Part shown: piece by piece, positions 62,059-64,000 of the stretch | Layout: each line of letters opens with the position of its first letter | How positions within the stretch are numbered: the first letter of the stretch is position 1 | NCBI RefSeq assembly: GCF_003097515.1 | Contig: NZ_CP029188.1 | Location: 4,413,001 to 4,477,000, forward strand | DNA length: 64,000 bases | From: Streptomyces tirandamycinicus | Lineage (GTDB): Bacteria > Actinomycetota > Actinomycetes > Streptomycetales > Streptomycetaceae | Direction: 5' to 3' | Notes under the pieces: model-generated | What the model was told of the DNA's origin: nothing | Databases searched by the model: none | Seen by the model: only the letters and a program-made list of their open reading frames with translations | Program-made: the position numbers and the translations under genes

Positions 62059-63234
62059 ATGAGCCCCGACACTCCGTCCGGTGGGTCCGGCAGTCGGTCC
62101 GGCGGGTCCGGGATTCCGTCCGGCGGTACCGGCGGAACCGGCGGTCCGCCCGGCCGTTCCGGCGGTCCGCCCGGCGGTCCGTCCGGCGGTTCCGGGACTC
62201 CGTCCGGCGGTTCCGGGACGCGAACGCCAGGGCCGCGGGTGCCGCCCGCGGGTCCGGGCCCGCTGCTGGAAGTGCGGGACCTGCACGTGGAGTTCCGCAC
62301 CCGGGACGGGGTCGCCAGAGCCGTCGACGGCGTCTCCTGGTCCGTCGCCGCGGGCGAGACCCTCGCCGTGCTCGGCGAGTCCGGATCGGGGAAGTCCGTC
62401 ACCGCCCAGGCCGTCATGGGCATCCTCGACACCCCGCCCGGCCGGATCACCGCCGGGGAGATCCTCTTCCGGGGGCGGGACCTGCTGAAGCTGAAGGAGG
62501 AGGAGCGCCGGAGGATCCGCGGTGCCGGAATGGCCATGATCTTCCAGGACGCGCTGTCGTCGCTGAACCCGGTGCTGACCGTCGGCGACCAGCTCGGCGA
62601 GATGTTCACCGTGCACCGCGGCATGTCGCGGAAGGACGCCCGGGCGAAGGCCGTCGAGCTGATGGACCGGGTCCGCATCCCGGCCGCGCGGGAGCGGGTG
62701 GGCCAGTACCCGCACCAGTTCAGCGGCGGTATGCGCCAGCGCATCATGATCGCCATGGCGCTGGCGCTGGAGCCGGACCTGATCATCGCCGACGAACCCA
62801 CCACCGCCCTGGACGTGACGGTCCAGGCGCAGGTGATGGACCTCCTCGCCGAACTGCGCCGCGAACTCGGCATGGGGCTGGTGCTCATCACCCACGACCT
62901 CGGCGTCGTCGCGGACGTCGCCGACCGGATCGCCGTGATGTACGCGGGCCGGATCGTCGAGACCGCCCCGGTCCACGACCTCTACAAGGCCCCGGCCCAT
63001 CCCTACACCCGCGGACTGCTCGACTCGATCCCCCGCCTGGACCGCAAGGGCGAGGAGCTGTACGCGATCCGGGGCCTGCCGCCGAACCCGACGGCCGTCC
63101 CGCCGGGCTGCGCCTTCCACCCGCGGTGCCCGATGGCCCGCGACGTGTGCCGGACCGACGAACCGGAGCTGTCCGAGGTGAGCCGCGACCGCGGGAGCGC
63201 CTGCTTCTTCTGGAGGGAGTGCCTCCGTGACTGA
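62059..63234 (+). CDS. Oligopeptide ABC transporter ATP-binding protein (DppD type), second transporter
   Basis: A 391-residue ATPase whose first about 65 residues are a Gly/Ser/Pro-rich tail (S-G-G-S-G-I-P-S-G-G-T-G-G-T-G-G), not found in the operon 1 paralogue. Then come Walker A G-E-S-G-S-G-K-S-V, signature F-S-G-G-M-R-Q-R, Walker B I-I-A-D-E-P-T-T-A-L-D and an oligo_HPY C-terminus with Cys residues. ATG at 62059 follows GAGGAGC. The tail is encoded by GTCCGGCGGTTCC-type DNA repeats. Confidence 0.92.
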   Translation: MSPDTPSGGSGSRSGGSGIPSGGTGGTGGPPGRSGGPPGGPSGGSGTPSGGSGTRTPGPRVPPAGPGPLLEVRDLHVEFRTRDGVARAVDGVSWSVAAGETLAVLGESGSGKSVTAQAVMGILDTPPGRITAGEILFRGRDLLKLKEEERRRIRGAGMAMIFQDALSSLNPVLTVGDQLGEMFTVHRGMSRKDARAKAVELMDRVRIPAARERVGQYPHQFSGGMRQRIMIAMALALEPDLIIADEPTTALDVTVQAQVMDLLAELRRELGMGLVLITHDLGVVADVADRIAVMYAGRIVETAPVHDLYKAPAHPYTRGLLDSIPRLDRKGEELYAIRGLPPNPTAVPPGCAFHPRCPMARDVCRTDEPELSEVSRDRGSACFFWRECLRD

Positions 63235-64000
63235 GTCCACCGGTCCGGCCGAGCCGATCATCGAGGTGCGGGGCCTGCACAAGCACTATCCGCTCACCCG
63301 GGGCATCGTGTTCCGGAAGCAGGTGGGGGCGGTCAGGGCGGTCGACGGTGTCGACCTCGACCTGTTCGCCGGCGAGACGCTCGGCGTGGTGGGCGAGTCC
63401 GGCTGCGGGAAGTCCACCCTCGCGAAGCTGCTGGTCAACCTGGAGCGGCCGACGAGCGGGGTCATCCGGTACAAGGGGGAGGACGTCACCCGGCTGTCGG
63501 CGCGGGCGCTGAAGGCCGTCCGCCGCAACATCCAGATCGTGTTCCAGGACCCGTACACCTCGCTGAACCCCCGGATGACCGTCGGCGACATCGTCGGAGA
63601 GCCGTACGAGATCCATCCCGAGGCGGCGCCGAAGGGCGACCGGCGGCGGCGGGTCCGGGAACTGCTGGACGTGGTCGGGCTCGACCCCGCGTACGTCAAC
63701 CGCTATCCGCACCAGTTCTCCGGGGGGCAGCGGCAGCGCATCGGCATCGCGCGGGGCCTGGCGCTGCGGCCCGAGGTCATCGTGGCGGACGAACCCGTCT
63801 CCGCCCTCGACGTGTCCGTCCAGGCGCAGGTGGTCAATCTGCTGGAGCGGCTGCAGAGGGACTTCGGCCTCAGCTATGTGTTCATCGCCCACGACCTGTC
63901 GATCGTCCGCCACATCTCGGACCGGGTCGCGGTGATGTACCTGGGGCGCATCGTCGAGACCGGCAGGGACGCCGAGATCTACGACCATCCCACCCATCCG
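63227..64000 (+). CDS. Oligopeptide ABC transporter ATP-binding protein (DppF type), second transporter, 3'-truncated by the window
   Basis: Open from the GTG at 63227 (GGAGGG upstream) to the window end, 258 codons without a stop. M-T-E-S-T-G-P-A-E-P-I-I-E-V-R-G-L-H-K-H leads into Walker A G-E-S-G-C-G-K-S-T, Q-loop V-F-Q-D-P-Y-T-S-L-N-P-R, signature F-S-G-G-Q-R-Q-R, Walker B V-I-V-A-D-E-P-V-S-A-L-D and switch A-H-D-L-S. The C-terminal oligo_HPY region lies outside. It overlaps the preceding ATPase gene by 8 bp and mirrors operon 1. Confidence 0.92.
   Translation, partial: MTESTGPAEPIIEVRGLHKHYPLTRGIVFRKQVGAVRAVDGVDLDLFAGETLGVVGESGCGKSTLAKLLVNLERPTSGVIRYKGEDVTRLSARALKAVRRNIQIVFQDPYTSLNPRMTVGDIVGEPYEIHPEAAPKGDRRRRVRELLDVVGLDPAYVNRYPHQFSGGQRQRIGIARGLALRPEVIVADEPVSALDVSVQAQVVNLLERLQRDFGLSYVFIAHDLSIVRHISDRVAVMYLGRIVETGRDAEIYDHPTHP

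Overview
The window is a chromosomal segment of a Streptomyces or a very close relative. Evidence: very high G+C, genus-typical genes (a WhiB-like regulator, DUF1707 and DUF6542 proteins, polyphosphate glucokinase, a SpoIIE-type phosphatase, BldK-type transporters), frequent GTG starts, and many leaderless promoters of the form TANNNT, 6-7 nt, start codon. From memory, gene order on both flanks resembles the S. coelicolor SCO5040s-SCO5060s and SCO5105-SCO5121 regions; I could not check this. I see no rRNA, tRNA or CRISPR array.

Layout. 1-12.55 kb is conserved core: the start of fumC, a class I fumarase, a DUF1707 protein, a Wbl regulator, glpX, a DUF4245 protein, a nitroreductase, xseB, xseA, ispH, ppgK, a DUF6542 membrane protein and ychF. 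12.54-21.77 kb is a composite genomic island at the 3' end of ychF. Its edges and interior are marked by three copies of the ychF tail (each encodes F-R-F/S-N-V-stop). It holds a truncated tyrosine recombinase, a DUF3631 fragment, a broken MobC-like gene, an intact IS5-type element with a -1 frameshift, a two-gene conflict module (an EACC1-like protein plus a 1592-aa caspase/NTPase/helical protein with one TTA codon), and a Uma2-type nuclease. A frameshifted protein-kinase fragment abuts the outer edge.

21.98-31.9 kb is an accessory metabolic block: a mercuric-reductase-like flavoprotein, a methyltransferase, a TVP38/TMEM64 protein, a CDP-alcohol phosphatidyltransferase, a YnjBCD-like ABC importer, and an ECF sigma factor between two zinc-finger anti-sigma-like proteins. 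32.2-42.5 kb carries a threonine-synthase-like enzyme, a secreted subtilisin, a DUF4190 membrane protein, a GntR regulator, a SPOR-like protein behind a 21-codon leaderless reading frame with a TTA codon, a NUDIX hydrolase, a small HATPase and a PAS-PAS-GAF-PP2C-HATPase phosphatase.

42.7-64 kb is again core-like: a succinate dehydrogenase operon, a repeat-expanded family 5 solute-binding protein, typA, and two consecutive five-gene oligopeptide ABC transporters (SBP, two permeases, two ATPases). The first is in the position of the developmental BldK importer. The last gene runs off the window.

Short tandem repeats (10-27 bp units, 3 to about 10 copies) recur at the gene borders and once inside a gene. 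Perfect long hairpins serve as terminators at several convergent or operon ends.
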